A DNA stretch of 64,000 bases from contig CP129489.1 of assembly GCA_030584065.1 (NCBI GenBank), positions 830,640 through 894,639 of the forward strand, read 5' to 3'. Below are positions 17,807 through 27,123 of the stretch, one piece after another. Positions within the stretch are counted from its first letter, which is position 1. Every line of letters begins with the position of its first letter. Position numbers and translations under genes: made by a program. The notes below the pieces were generated by a model that searched no databases, was not told the origin of the DNA, and saw only the letters and a list, made by a program, of their open reading frames with translations. Source of the DNA: Flavobacteriales bacterium (GTDB lineage: Bacteria > Bacteroidota > Bacteroidia > Flavobacteriales_F > PHOS-HE28).

Positions 17807-18711
17807 TCGGCGCCGGACCATCGCACCACGCGACGGTCGTCGCCGGCGCTGATGAGGTCGTAGCCCCTCCATTGCAGCGCATTCACGCTGTGCGCATGCC
17901 CGCCGGTGCGCGCATCGAGGCGCCCGAGGGGATCCAGGCTGTCCGCGTGCCAGAGCTTGACGGTCTTGTCCCGCGAGGCGGTGGCCAAGGTGGCGTCCGA
18001 GGGGCTGAAGGCCGCCTGATAGATGGTGGACCGGTGGGCAGGCAGGGCGAGTATGGCACGCTGGCCATTCCGCAAGTCCCAGATGCGCAGATGCCCGTCC
18101 TTTCCGCCGCTCACCAGGGCGGATTTTCGCGGGTGGAAAGCCAGGGCATGTGCGCCTTCCTCATGAGCGGCCCAGCTGGCGATGGCATTGAGCGTGCCTG
18201 CATCGAGCAGGTGCAGCCAGCCATCGCCCGTGGCGGCCCCCAGTGTTGCGCCATCCGGGGAGAGGGCCAGACCGCGCACCTTGGCATCACTCAACGGGAT
18301 GCGGCGCCGCAGCGCCCAGGGTGCGCCCGTTTCGGTGCGCTCCCACAGCGCCAAGCTGCCGTCGCCGCCCCCGGTCACCAGCGCGCCTGGGTGTGGCCAG
18401 GCCAGGGTATACACTCCCATTGCATGTGCCTGCAACGCGTGTTGTTCCCGGCGCTCGCGCAGGTTCAGCAGGTGCAGCGTGCCGGCGGCGCTGCCCAGGG
18501 CCAGTTCATCCGGGCCGCCGCGGGCGAGGGCGTAGATGGGGCCGGCGATGCGCGCAATGGCACGGGTGCGATCCGGAGCCGTGGCCTCCCACGCAAGCAC
18601 CAGGCCATCGCCCCCGGCGCTGAGCAGCTGGCCGTCGTGCTCGGCCAGCGCGTAGATCGCACCCGAGTGGTCCCGGTGCAGCAAGTCCCCGGTCATGGTC
18701 CGCTTGGTCAT
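17794..18711 (-). CDS. WD40 repeat beta-propeller protein
   Basis: 305 residues consisting of seven WD-type repeats with SGGKDGHLRIWD and TASRDKTVKLW as the clearest blades; no signal peptide or other domain. A cytoplasmic protein-interaction scaffold is likely. Its ATG overlaps the stop of the formyltransferase (ATGA), so the two are co-translated. A Bacteroidota WD40 protein joined to a formyltransferase gene is unusual enough to note. Confidence 0.8.
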   Translation of the reverse strand: MTKRTMTGDLLHRDHSGAIYALAEHDGQLLSAGGDGLVLAWEATAPDRTRAIARIAGPIYALARGGPDELALGSAAGTLHLLNLRERREQHALQAHAMGVYTLAWPHPGALVTGGGDGSLALWERTETGAPWALRRRIPLSDAKVRGLALSPDGATLGAATGDGWLHLLDAGTLNAIASWAAHEEGAHALAFHPRKSALVSGGKDGHLRIWDLRNGQRAILALPAHRSTIYQAAFSPSDATLATASRDKTVKLWHADSLDPLGRLDARTGGHAHSVNALQWRGYDLISAGDDRRVVRWSGADQKG

Positions 18712-19538
18712 GCGGTGATGCCCAGCGCCTCGAGCCGTCGCCGCAGCTCGGAGCGTCTTGGCAAGGTGAGGTCGGCGCTGCGCCAGGCGCGCATGGGCGT
18801 AGGCCCCTGCGGGATGGGCGCGGCTCGTCCCGTCATGTGGTCGCGGATCACCGCGGGGTATTCCCGCAGGATGATCAGCAGGTTCTCAGCGCGCAACCGG
18901 TAGGGGTCGCACGGCCATGGGACCTGGGCCGGAATCTGCCGCAGGATGTCCCCTTCATCGACCCGCGGGGTGATGAGGTGGAAGGTGACGCCGATGTGGT
19001 CCTTGTCCTGACGGATGCACTGCCAGAATTCCGGCCGCGTGCCGCGGTATTCCGGCAGCAGGGAGGTGTGCGCATTGATGGCGCCTCGCCGGGGCACGCC
19101 GATCAAGGGTTCGCGCAGCAGCCGGGTTCCCAGCACGGCCAGCAGGTCCGGCTCTGCTGCGCGCACCCGATCCACCACGGCCGGCTCATTGATGGAATCG
19201 ACTTCCACGCGGGCCACGCTTGCAGGCCATCCCTTTCCCGCCACGATCGCCGCATAGGCGGGCTGTGCGATCCGGTCGGCCCGTTCCTTCATGGCCTCTT
19301 CCCAGCGCAGGGTGGCGCGGTCCTCCTCATGCAGCAAGGCCTGGCCCACCATGTTCATCAGGCGGTGACCCACCAACGCGCGCATCAAGCGCGAGGCGGG
19401 GGAGTAGGGCACCTGCACCGGCGGTGCTTCGCACACGATGAGCGAGAGTCGCAGCCCGTCCTGCACCAGTCGCCGGGCCAGCAACTGGCTCTCCTGGGAG
19501 AGGTTGCAGAGCAGCACGATGTTCCCTGAGGCCGGCAT
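18708..19538 (-). CDS. formyltransferase family protein
   Basis: 276 residues. The catalytic region INAHTSLLPEYRGTR matches the Asn-x-His of formyl/methionyl-tRNA formyltransferase-fold enzymes, and the third catalytic residue is the Asp in RVDEGDIL. It lacks the C-terminal domain of Fmt, so a tRNA substrate is unlikely; sugar N-formylation is a better guess. Starts overlap stops on both sides (ATGA), tying it to the barrel protein before it and the WD40 protein after it. Confidence 0.75.
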   Translation of the reverse strand: MPASGNIVLLCNLSQESQLLARRLVQDGLRLSLIVCEAPPVQVPYSPASRLMRALVGHRLMNMVGQALLHEEDRATLRWEEAMKERADRIAQPAYAAIVAGKGWPASVARVEVDSINEPAVVDRVRAAEPDLLAVLGTRLLREPLIGVPRRGAINAHTSLLPEYRGTRPEFWQCIRQDKDHIGVTFHLITPRVDEGDILRQIPAQVPWPCDPYRLRAENLLIILREYPAVIRDHMTGRAAPIPQGPTPMRAWRSADLTLPRRSELRRRLEALGITA

Positions 19539-20764
19539 CAGCTGAAATCAAGGGTGAACCATCCGTGAGCGTGGGCATCGATCCGCGGCTGGAGCGGGCC
19601 ATCGGGCCCCTGCACGGTCACCTGGCCGGGGTTGATGCCGCGCAGCGTGAAACGATGGCCGCGCAGCGCCGCTGCATCGATGCGCTCGAAGGCGATGCCG
19701 TCCGGAACGAACGAAACGGTGCGGGCCTCATGGTCCACGCGGACGTGGTCGCGCAGCACCAGGTAATCCAGGAGGTGCGAGACCGAGGACAGCTGGATGC
19801 GGCCCTTGTGCCACCGCTCGGCAAGGCCCCGTAGCGAGGCCATGCTGTGCTCGGGGATGTGCCGGGGCTCGCCCACGCGGTACACGCGTCGCTTGCCCAG
19901 GTGGGTGTAGAGGATGCAGGTGCCGCCATGGCGGGCCAGCTGATCGAGCCGCTCGCCGGAGAGCAGCCGCCCCAGGCCGTCGATGTCGGCCTCCTCCCAG
20001 GTGCCATGGCGCTGGAAGGTGTAGAGCATGCTGCCATCGGGGAAGCGATGGGGTCGGTAGGCGGCATTGTCGCGGAATTGCGCTCGGAAGCCGGTGCCGA
20101 CGCCGAGCGCCTTGCTCACCATGTACTTGGTGTAGTTGCTCACCGAGCGCGTGAGCTGGCGGCCGTGCGCACGGTGCACCTTCCAGCGCGAGAGCGGCCT
20201 GTCCTGCCCCAGCACCGGTGTAATCGTCCCGTCCCACAGGTACCGGATGCCGGCCTGCCGCACGAGGTCGAGCGTGTAGAGGGGGTTGGGGTACACGTGC
20301 CCGGAGGCATCCACGATGCGCGGGAAGGAGCCCTGCCGGCTGTTGTGCAGCATGTTGCCGGGGAACATGCTGTGATCGACCCAAACCCGCGGCTGCAGGC
20401 CCAGGCGGCGCATCATCGCCAAGGCTTCCTCGGCATCGGCCCGGTCGAAGGCCTTGGCACCGGCCCACATGTAATCCCCCCAGGTGTGGAGGGTGTCATG
20501 AGGGTGCGCCTGCAGGATCTCCGGGTGCCGGTGCGCGTCCACCTGGTCGGGGAGGTTCCGGTTGTACGAACGCAGGAAGACCGTGTCGCCGAAGGGCAGT
20601 CCGAGTTCCTGCCAGATGGTGGCGTTCAGCTCGGTCCAATCCGCGATGGTGGTGTTGTCCGGGTCGCTGCTCAGCGCCAACCAGGCCGTGTACGGGTAGG
20701 GGTAGGCCCTCAGGTGCCGGTCTCGGAGGCGGGGCTTGGGCTCAGGCTTTGCGCGGGGAAGCAT
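19538..20764 (-). CDS. polysaccharide deacetylase-like barrel protein
   Basis: 408 residues from ATG 20764; no signal peptide. SSDPDNTTI near the start and DTLHTWGDY around residue 85 recall the first metal-binding Asp pair and a later strand of NodB-like (beta/alpha)7 deacetylase barrels; VDHSMFPGNM and TCILYTHLGK are further conserved-looking strands. The family assignment is tentative and no substrate is inferred. It overlaps the formyltransferase start by ATGA and lies 31 bases after the DUF4846 gene. Confidence 0.5.
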   Translation of the reverse strand: MLPRAKPEPKPRLRDRHLRAYPYPYTAWLALSSDPDNTTIADWTELNATIWQELGLPFGDTVFLRSYNRNLPDQVDAHRHPEILQAHPHDTLHTWGDYMWAGAKAFDRADAEEALAMMRRLGLQPRVWVDHSMFPGNMLHNSRQGSFPRIVDASGHVYPNPLYTLDLVRQAGIRYLWDGTITPVLGQDRPLSRWKVHRAHGRQLTRSVSNYTKYMVSKALGVGTGFRAQFRDNAAYRPHRFPDGSMLYTFQRHGTWEEADIDGLGRLLSGERLDQLARHGGTCILYTHLGKRRVYRVGEPRHIPEHSMASLRGLAERWHKGRIQLSSVSHLLDYLVLRDHVRVDHEARTVSFVPDGIAFERIDAAALRGHRFTLRGINPGQVTVQGPDGPLQPRIDAHAHGWFTLDFS

Positions 20765-20795
20765 GGATGGCGCTGCGGGCCAAGATAACCGAGGC

Positions 20796-21644
20796 TCAGG
20801 GCCAGCGCCTGCGGTGGCTCCAATCGAAGGTCCACTCCGGGGTGTGGAGCCGCGCCTCGCCGTGCAGGAGATACCAAGCGCCCAGGTCCGGCTGGCGGGC
20901 ATTGCGCAGTACATGGATCTCCTGCGCGGGCATGTAGCCCTGGGCCAGGAGGAAGGCCAGGCGGCCGTCGGCATGCCGTGCGGCATCCACCACAAGCACT
21001 GCGTGGCCAGGCGAGCCCCCTTGGATGAACACATCGCCGATGCGCAGGTCGCCGGCGTCCGGAGGCGCCGGTGACGCGCGCTTGAGCTCGCGGGCCAGCG
21101 AGAGGGTCCCCGCGTAGGTGAACACCGCATCGAGGTAACGCATCAGCTGGGCGTGCGAGGAGTCCGGCGCGGCGCCATGCACCCAGGCGCAGCGGTTGCC
21201 GGTCACCCGGATCCGCTCGCCGCTGCGCCAGCGCACCCATTCGGCCCTGAATCCGTTGGTGAAATCGAATGCGATGGCATCCTCCTGTCCGGACCGATAC
21301 AGGTATTCAGCCCGGAGGCGCATCACCGCATCCGCGCATTGCTGCAGGTCCTTCCGCCCCAGCTCACTGTCCACAACGGCGGCATGCACGTCCTGGCGGG
21401 CCTTCAGGCGTCCGTCATGGAGGAGCACCGGTGCCCCCTCCGGCTTCAGGGGCAGGTGGCGCAGGTAGCTTCCGAAGGATTCCGCATCGACGGGCAGCCG
21501 CTGGAATCCGGAAGGCGGTGCGAAGCGTTGCGCGATGGTGGCGCCAGGGCCTGCTGCACCCCCGCTTCGTCCGGCAGGCTGAGCCTCCACGCGACCCGCA
21601 AGGAGCAGGACCGCTCCGATCCATGCCATGACGGACCTGCGCAT
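20796..21644 (-). CDS. DUF4846 secreted protein
   Basis: 282 residues. The ATG at 21644 gives a good signal peptide ending near VEAQ; the upstream GTG at 21668 is less likely. The DLQQCADAVMRLRAEYL helix, GDVFIQGGSPGHAVLVVD and LLAQGYMPAQEIHVL segments are characteristic of DUF4846. The His in PGHAV and the Asp in VVD hint at an NlpC/P60-related fold, which is inference. Function unknown. It is 37 bases after the preceding gene. Confidence 0.7.
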   Translation of the reverse strand: MRRSVMAWIGAVLLLAGRVEAQPAGRSGGAAGPGATIAQRFAPPSGFQRLPVDAESFGSYLRHLPLKPEGAPVLLHDGRLKARQDVHAAVVDSELGRKDLQQCADAVMRLRAEYLYRSGQEDAIAFDFTNGFRAEWVRWRSGERIRVTGNRCAWVHGAAPDSSHAQLMRYLDAVFTYAGTLSLARELKRASPAPPDAGDLRIGDVFIQGGSPGHAVLVVDAARHADGRLAFLLAQGYMPAQEIHVLRNARQPDLGAWYLLHGEARLHTPEWTFDWSHRRRWP

Positions 21645-21681
21645 CACCCACTGCAATTCTGCCCGCACCGGCAGGTAACGC

Positions 21682-23127
21682 TCAGGCCTTGGCGCCCTCC
21701 TGCACCGGCCGGTAGCCGAACAGCTGATTGTCCTTGATCATGTTGTCCACGTAGGGGGGCACCATGCTCTCCCAGCCCTTGTGGCCGCCCCTGATCATGT
21801 CGAGCACCTGCTTGCTGAAGATGTGCAGCACGTTGGGGTCGTAGTTCTCGATGTCCACCAGCCGCTTGTTGAAGAGCAGGTAATCGTAGAGCGGGCGCAT
21901 GCGCGGATGCACCGGCATGTTCACGGTGGTCATGATCTCCGCCGTATTGCTCGGCCGGCTGGGATACACGTAGATCTTCAGGTCGCGGTGGAACAGGATG
22001 CCGAAGGCCTCCAGCACCCCGCCGTTCAGGTGGCGGTAGTACTTCTCGTCGAAGACCTCCACCAGGTTGTTCACGCCCATGATCAGGCCCATGCGCGCCT
22101 TGGTGTACCGGCTGAAGTACTCCACCAGCTTGTAGTACTCCTGGTAGTTGCTGATCAGCACCGTCTGCCCCAGGGAACAGAGGATGTCGGCCCTGTCGAT
22201 GAAGTCCTTCTCGTCCACATCGCCGGTGTCGCTCTTCAAGTTGCTCAGGGTGATCTCGAAGAGCACCTGCAGGTTCTGACGGTCTACCTTCTGTTCCTTG
22301 ATGAACATGTTGTAGCCGTTCATGATCATGTCGATGTTCACCTTGGTGACGGGCCGGAAGCTGCCGCGGATGGCCAGGATGTTCTTCTTGTAGAGCGTCT
22401 CGCTGGCCTGCAGGTTCTGCCCATCGGGGCCGAAGAGCACGGCGTCGGTGAAGCCGCGCTTCACCAGCTGCAGGCTGAGCAGCCGGTTGTCCACGGTGCG
22501 GAACGCCGGTCCGTTCATCTGGATCATGTCGATCTCCACCACGTGCCGGCTCACATTGTCGTAGAGCGAGTCCATGATCTGGCCGGGCTTGTCCCAATCC
22601 GTCACGGCAGCGAAGAGGAGGTTCACGCCCAGCACGCCGATGCACTCCTGCTGCAGGCTGATGTCCGGGTCGTGGAGCCGGAAGTGCAGGATCACGTCGC
22701 TGGTGGGCTGGTCTGGAGCGGTCTGGAAGCGCACGCCCAGCCAGCCGTGCCCGCTGTGCGGCCGTTCGAAGGTGCTGGTGGTAACGGTGTTGGCGAAGGT
22801 GAAGAAGCGCTTCGAGGGGTGGTCCTGGCGGTTCAGGCGGTCGATGATCAGCCCGTACTCGTGCCGTAGCATGTTCTTCAGCCGGCTCTCACAGACGAAG
22901 CGGTTGCCCGGCTCCGGTCCGTAGATGGCGTTGCTGAAGTCCTTGTCGTAGGCGCTCATCGCCTTGGCGATGGTCTGGGAGGCCCCTCCGGCGCGGAAGA
23001 AATGGCGCACCGTTTCCTGCCCTGCGCCGATCTCGGCGAAAGTGCCGTACAGGTCAGGGTTCAGATTGATGCGCCTCGCCTTCTGGGCGGGGGTAAGGGG
23101 CACGTGCTTCGGGTCCTGGGCGAACAT
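21682..23127 (-). CDS. conserved Bacteroidota protein of unknown function
   Basis: 481 residues, no membrane segments. The opening LNPDLYGTFAEIGAGQE and the later SQTIAKAMSAYD and FFTFANTVTT segments are highly conserved in a large Bacteroidota family. Public names attached to that family vary and I do not trust any of them, so no function is assigned. A TACCTTTG element lies 17 bases before the start; it probably opens the minus-strand cluster down to 17794. Confidence 0.65.
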   Translation of the reverse strand: MFAQDPKHVPLTPAQKARRINLNPDLYGTFAEIGAGQETVRHFFRAGGASQTIAKAMSAYDKDFSNAIYGPEPGNRFVCESRLKNMLRHEYGLIIDRLNRQDHPSKRFFTFANTVTTSTFERPHSGHGWLGVRFQTAPDQPTSDVILHFRLHDPDISLQQECIGVLGVNLLFAAVTDWDKPGQIMDSLYDNVSRHVVEIDMIQMNGPAFRTVDNRLLSLQLVKRGFTDAVLFGPDGQNLQASETLYKKNILAIRGSFRPVTKVNIDMIMNGYNMFIKEQKVDRQNLQVLFEITLSNLKSDTGDVDEKDFIDRADILCSLGQTVLISNYQEYYKLVEYFSRYTKARMGLIMGVNNLVEVFDEKYYRHLNGGVLEAFGILFHRDLKIYVYPSRPSNTAEIMTTVNMPVHPRMRPLYDYLLFNKRLVDIENYDPNVLHIFSKQVLDMIRGGHKGWESMVPPYVDNMIKDNQLFGYRPVQEGAKA

Positions 23128-23144
23128 GCGGGAAGTGCTGGGGG

Positions 23145-23152
23145 CAAAGGTA
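23145..23152 (-). promoter_or_regulatory. -7 element TACCTTTG for the 23.1-17.8 kb cluster
   Basis: Exact TAnnTTTG match on the minus strand, 17 bases before the ATG at 23127. Confidence 0.55.
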
Positions 23153-23204
23153 GCCCCCTCGCGTGCCGGTGTCATGCCGTAGGTCAGTAACCGCCAGGCG
23201 GCGG

Positions 23205-23642
23205 TCAGCGGCCGGCGCCGTCGGAGAAGCCGGTTCGGCGATGGGATCCGTCGCAATAGGGCTTGTTGGCCGAGGCCCCGCACCGGCACAGGGCCGTGTT
23301 GCGCTCGCGCTCCTCTGCGCGGCCGTCCGGATGCACCACGGTGCAGGGGCCCTTCACCAGCAGGGGGCCATCAGGACTCACCTCCACACGCAGTGAGGCA
23401 TCGGACGCGCGCCCCTGGGCCTCGGTGCCATCGCTCATGCGAAAGGTTAGCGCGCCGCTCGGGCAGCGTTCCACCTGTGCGCGGATCGCGTCCGTGGAGG
23501 CGCCCTCCGGCTTGATCCACGGACGTTTGCCGGGCTGGAATACGGTGCCCAGCTCTCGCCAGCACCGTGTGCTGTGGATGCACAGGTCCTTCTTCCAGAT
23601 GATGGTGATCTCCCCGTTGGTGTAGGTGTGCTCCTTGCTCAT
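23205..23642 (-). CDS. Fer4_19 plus CDGSH iron-sulfur protein
   Basis: 145 residues. The N-terminal half (CIHSTRC, then ERCPSGAL) is a (4Fe-4S) mono-cluster binding Fer4_19 domain; the C-terminal half ends in CRCGASANKPYCDGSH, a CDGSH zinc-finger-type 2Fe-2S site. An electron-transfer or redox-sensing role is likely. It overlaps the OsmC-like gene before it (ATGA), which suggests a joint role in oxidative-stress handling. Confidence 0.8.
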   Translation of the reverse strand: MSKEHTYTNGEITIIWKKDLCIHSTRCWRELGTVFQPGKRPWIKPEGASTDAIRAQVERCPSGALTFRMSDGTEAQGRASDASLRVEVSPDGPLLVKGPCTVVHPDGRAEERERNTALCRCGASANKPYCDGSHRRTGFSDGAGR

Positions 23643-24052
23643 GGTGTCAGGCTGCTCGTCAGGTGGATGGGGCTCTCCAGCGTGCGGTGCACCGGGCAGG
23701 CGCTTGCGATCTGCAGGAGGCGTTCACGCTGGTCCGTCGGCATTTCCCTCCCGAAGCCGATCTCCAGGTGGATCCGGCTTTCCACCGCGCGTCCGGTCTG
23801 GGTACGCTCCAGCGTGGCCTGCACGGTGATGCCCCCGGTGTCCCACTGCTTACGGCCGGCGTACATGCGCAAGGTGATGGCCGTGCAGCTGGCGAGTGCG
23901 CTCAGGAGCAGTTCATGCGGACGCAGCCCTTGGTCCTGCCCGCCGTGCTCGGCCGGTTCGTCGGCGACGGCGGTGATGCCTCGGGCGGTGAGCACCGTAC
24001 GGTAGGGCGCTCCATCGAGCACCGCGGTAACGGCGCGTTTCGTGGTCTCCAT
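23639..24052 (-). CDS. OsmC family peroxiredoxin-like protein
   Basis: 137 residues. Two family cysteines are present, in SALASCTAITLRMYA and ASACPVHRT, the arrangement used by OsmC/Ohr proteins to reduce organic hydroperoxides with dithiol. Length matches the family. It overlaps the downstream CDGSH gene (ATGA). A near-consensus GACCTTCG lies just upstream of the start at 24057-24064 on the minus strand. Confidence 0.8.
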   Translation of the reverse strand: METTKRAVTAVLDGAPYRTVLTARGITAVADEPAEHGGQDQGLRPHELLLSALASCTAITLRMYAGRKQWDTGGITVQATLERTQTGRAVESRIHLEIGFGREMPTDQRERLLQIASACPVHRTLESPIHLTSSLTP

Positions 24053-24094
24053 CCCGCGAAGGTCGTCAATCCTGCCTGCTGCGCCGAGGGCCGG

Positions 24095-25522
24095 CTAGAG
24101 GTAGAGCCGCACCACGAAGATGGCCGTGATCACGCAGACCAGGTCGGCCAGCAGCATGATGCCCAGCGTGTACCGCGTGTCCTTCACGTTCACGCTGCCG
24201 AAGTACAGCGCCACCACATAGAAGGTGGTCTCCGCCGCGCCCTGGAAGAGGCAGCTGAGCATGCCGGTCAGGCTGTCCGGGCCGTAGGTCTTCATGGCAT
24301 CGAGCATGAATCCGCGCGAGCCGCCAGCGCTGAAAGGGCGCATGAGCGCGACGGGTATGGCGTCGATGATCTCCTTGCTCACGCCCGCCCCGGCCATGGC
24401 CCACGAGAGGCCGTCCATCACGATGCCCATGAGCCCGCTGTTGCGGAAGATGCTCAGGGCGGCCAGCATGGCGAGCATGTAGGGGAGCACCCGGAGGCCC
24501 GTGGTGAAGCCGTCCTTGGCCCCGTGCACGAAGCTGTCGAAGATGTTGGTGCCCTTGTCTCGGAAGTAGCGTTCCACCAGGAATGCGTAGCCCACCACAA
24601 GCCCGATGATGGTGAGCAGCATGCCGTTGCTGAGGTTGTCCGTGAAGTGGAACTTGGCGGCGCCGGCCAGCGAGCCGATGTAGGCCATGAGGCCCCCGAT
24701 GATGGCGCTGATGCCCAGCACGCCCAGCATCACCGGCCAATTGAAGAGGCTGATGCGCTGTCGGGCCGCCACCATGAACAGGGCCGCCAGGGTGCCCACG
24801 AAGCTGGTGATGATCGTGGGCACCATGATGTCGGCCGGGTTGGCGGCACCCTGGGCCGCCCGGTAGCCGATGATGCTTGTGGGCAGCAGCGTGAGGCCTG
24901 CGGCATGCAGGCACAGGAACATGATCTGGCTGTTGGTGGCCCGGTCCTTCTGCGGGTTGTCCTCCTGCATGCTCTCCATGGCCTTCAGGCCGAAGGGCGT
25001 GGCGGCGCTGTCGAGGCCCAGGAAGTTGGCCGCGAAGTTGAGCGTCATGAAGCCGTAGGCCGGGTGGTCCTTGCGGAGGTCAGGGAACACGCGGTGGAAG
25101 GCGGGGGAGAGCACATGCGCCACCTTCTCCATGGCGCGCGAATCGACCAGCAGGTTGAGCAGGCCGCAGAAGAAGGTGAGGTAGCCGATCAATGGCAGCC
25201 ATAGGTCCATGATGGTGTTGCGGCAGGTGGCGAAGAGGCCGTCGGCCGGCTGCTTGCCGCGCGTCACTCTGAGGGTCCCTGTCCCGTTCAGCGCATAGCG
25301 GTCGCCCTTCACCTCCAGCCCGGCATCGCCTGCTGCACGGATGGCTGCGAGGAAGGCCGTGCCCTGCAGGGCGGCGGTATCGAGTTCGTTCACCACCAAG
25401 GCCTCGCCCTGCTTGCCGTTCACCAGCATGCCCAGGCTGTACTGCCGGCCCATGGCCAGCATCACCAGCACATAGCCGATGCTCAGCACCAGCATGAACG
25501 TCCAGAAGCGGCTCAGCGCCAT
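24095..25522 (-). CDS. SpmA/SpmB-type nucleoside recognition membrane protein
   Basis: 475 residues with about ten hydrophobic segments and two Gate-type domains, corresponding to SpmA and SpmB fused in one chain; LNFAANFLGLDSAATPFGLKAM-like sequence (SpmA) and a later YMLAMLAALSIFRNSG segment (SpmB) are visible. Known fusions occur in non-sporulating bacteria, so a transport rather than spore role is likely. An extracytoplasmic loop of about 75 residues separates the first helix from the rest. Confidence 0.8.
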   Translation of the reverse strand: MALSRFWTFMLVLSIGYVLVMLAMGRQYSLGMLVNGKQGEALVVNELDTAALQGTAFLAAIRAAGDAGLEVKGDRYALNGTGTLRVTRGKQPADGLFATCRNTIMDLWLPLIGYLTFFCGLLNLLVDSRAMEKVAHVLSPAFHRVFPDLRKDHPAYGFMTLNFAANFLGLDSAATPFGLKAMESMQEDNPQKDRATNSQIMFLCLHAAGLTLLPTSIIGYRAAQGAANPADIMVPTIITSFVGTLAALFMVAARQRISLFNWPVMLGVLGISAIIGGLMAYIGSLAGAAKFHFTDNLSNGMLLTIIGLVVGYAFLVERYFRDKGTNIFDSFVHGAKDGFTTGLRVLPYMLAMLAALSIFRNSGLMGIVMDGLSWAMAGAGVSKEIIDAIPVALMRPFSAGGSRGFMLDAMKTYGPDSLTGMLSCLFQGAAETTFYVVALYFGSVNVKDTRYTLGIMLLADLVCVITAIFVVRLYL

Positions 25523-25600
25523 GCGCGCAAAGGAGCGAAGGCGATCGCCGCCGCCGCCCCGCCCGGCGATCCCTTGGCCAACAGCGCGCTGTGGAAGAGC

Positions 25601-26401
25601 CTAATACGCCTTCGCCGCGCGCAACCCGTACACCATCGGGATCTTCCCTTCCATGTCCTTGATCCGGTACAGCCCGTCGTCGCCGCGCACGGTACCCTGG
25701 AAGCAATCGTGCGGCGAGCCATCGAGCTCCGTGAAGCGCTCCGGCACAAGGCCTTCATCGAGCAGCACGGTGAGCACCTCGCCAAGGCTGTGGTTCCAGC
25801 TGTAGGAGGTGAGCCGGATGTCCGCGCCCCGATCGGCGTAGGTGCCCTGCTCCTCCTCCACGATCGTCTCGCGGTTGAAGTACGAGTACCGCACGTGGGT
25901 GAAGTCATTGTCGAACATCCACACTGCAGGGTGGAACTCCACGAAGACGAAGCGGCCGCCTGGCTTCAGGTAGCGCTTGATGTTCGCTGCCCATGGCTTC
26001 AGGTCGGGCAGCCAGCCGATGGTCCCATAGCTGGTGAACACGAGGTCGAACCGCTCATCAAGCTCGGGCACATGCTCCGCCACGTTGCTCAGCACCCAAT
26101 CGGCCTTCAGGCCGCAGCGCTCGGTGAGCTTCCGGGCCTCGTCCAGCGCGGCATCGGAGATGTCGAGCCCGGTGGCATCGGCGCCCATGCGCGCAAGGCT
26201 CAGCGTATCCTGTCCGAAGTGGCACTGCAGATGCAGGATGCGCTTGCCCTTGACATCGCCGAGGAGTTCCAGCTCGATGGCCGTGAGCGGGTTCTTCCCT
26301 GCGATGAAGCCATCCATGTCGTACATCCGGGAGGCGAGGTGGTGCGGAACGCGGGCGTTCCAGAGCGCTCGGTTGGCGGCGAAGGCGGACGCGGCATCCA
26401 T
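25601..26401 (-). CDS. class I SAM-dependent methyltransferase
   Basis: 266 residues. Motif I reads HLQCHFGQDTLSLAR and motif II GLDIS, with the later YLKPGGRFVFVEFHP; this is the Methyltransf_11/25 type. Substrate unknown. TAGCTTCG ends four bases before the ATG, so the mRNA should be leaderless. Confidence 0.85.
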   Translation of the reverse strand: MDAASAFAANRALWNARVPHHLASRMYDMDGFIAGKNPLTAIELELLGDVKGKRILHLQCHFGQDTLSLARMGADATGLDISDAALDEARKLTERCGLKADWVLSNVAEHVPELDERFDLVFTSYGTIGWLPDLKPWAANIKRYLKPGGRFVFVEFHPAVWMFDNDFTHVRYSYFNRETIVEEEQGTYADRGADIRLTSYSWNHSLGEVLTVLLDEGLVPERFTELDGSPHDCFQGTVRGDDGLYRIKDMEGKIPMVYGLRAAKAY

Positions 26402-26405
26402 GGAG

Positions 26406-26413
26406 CGAAGCTA
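26406..26413 (-). promoter_or_regulatory. -7 element TAGCTTCG
   Basis: Minus-strand TAGCTTCG ending four bases before the methyltransferase ATG. Confidence 0.5.
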
Positions 26414-26421
26414 ATCCGCGC

Positions 26422-27075
26422 TCAACGAAGCCCGGAGAGGTCCATGCCGCTGAGCCACGCCCTCATCATGGCATCGCCGAGCAGCTTCCCCACGATGCGG
26501 TAACGCGAATGCGCCAGTGGGTTATGGCCATCGAGCGGCTCGCTCATCACGCCCGACCCCGGATGGTAGTAGCTGCTGTGGACGAAGCGCGCCGTTCCGT
26601 CGCGCACCACGATGAAGCCCACGTGGTTGTCGAGCCCTACCTTGTACAGCCCGTCGCCCTGCTCGCGCAGGTAGGCTTCCACCTCGCTCACCGGCCTGCT
26701 TCGGAAGCGCTTGATCGCATGGCAGGTCTTCACGGTGATCGGCTCGCTGGCCATTTGCGACCACTTGATGCGCGGCAGCCGGAAGCCGGCATCCTGCAGC
26801 ACCGTGTTCACGAAGTAGCCGCAGGCGATGGCGCCTTGCCCGGGCGTACGCGTGGTGCCGTTGAAATCCCAGCGCGTGCCATGCCAGGCGGGGAGGATGT
26901 CGAGCGTGATGCGGTCGAATAGGTAGGCGCGGGCGCTGTCGACCATCCGGGCCTGGCCCGCGCTGTCGGCGCAGGCGTAGCGTTCCTGGAAGGCGCTCCG
27001 GCGTTCCTCGATGGAGCGCCTGAGCTGATCGTAGGGTGGGGCAGCGGTGGTGGCGGCGAGGAGCAGAGCGAGCAT
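26422..27075 (-). CDS. secreted NlpC/P60-like protein
   Basis: 217 residues with a short signal (MLALLLAATTAAP). ACGYFVNTVLQDAGF is like the catalytic-cysteine helix of papain-like NlpC/P60 peptidases, and DNHVGFIVV with FVHSSYY gives a candidate catalytic histidine and following strand. Probably a periplasmic peptidase or amidase. An upstream in-frame ATG at 27102 lacks a signal-like start. Confidence 0.55.
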   Translation of the reverse strand: MLALLLAATTAAPPYDQLRRSIEERRSAFQERYACADSAGQARMVDSARAYLFDRITLDILPAWHGTRWDFNGTTRTPGQGAIACGYFVNTVLQDAGFRLPRIKWSQMASEPITVKTCHAIKRFRSRPVSEVEAYLREQGDGLYKVGLDNHVGFIVVRDGTARFVHSSYYHPGSGVMSEPLDGHNPLAHSRYRIVGKLLGDAMMRAWLSGMDLSGLR

Positions 27076-27123
27076 GCGCGGATTTGTAGGCGAGCAATGC
27101 ACGTCCCTGCAAAAGGTAACCGA

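Noticed and set aside
15995..17872. Open frame of 625 codons on the minus strand
   Set aside because: Antisense to the DASS transporter; product is His/Gln/Gly-rich with no domain, a mirror of GC-rich codons.
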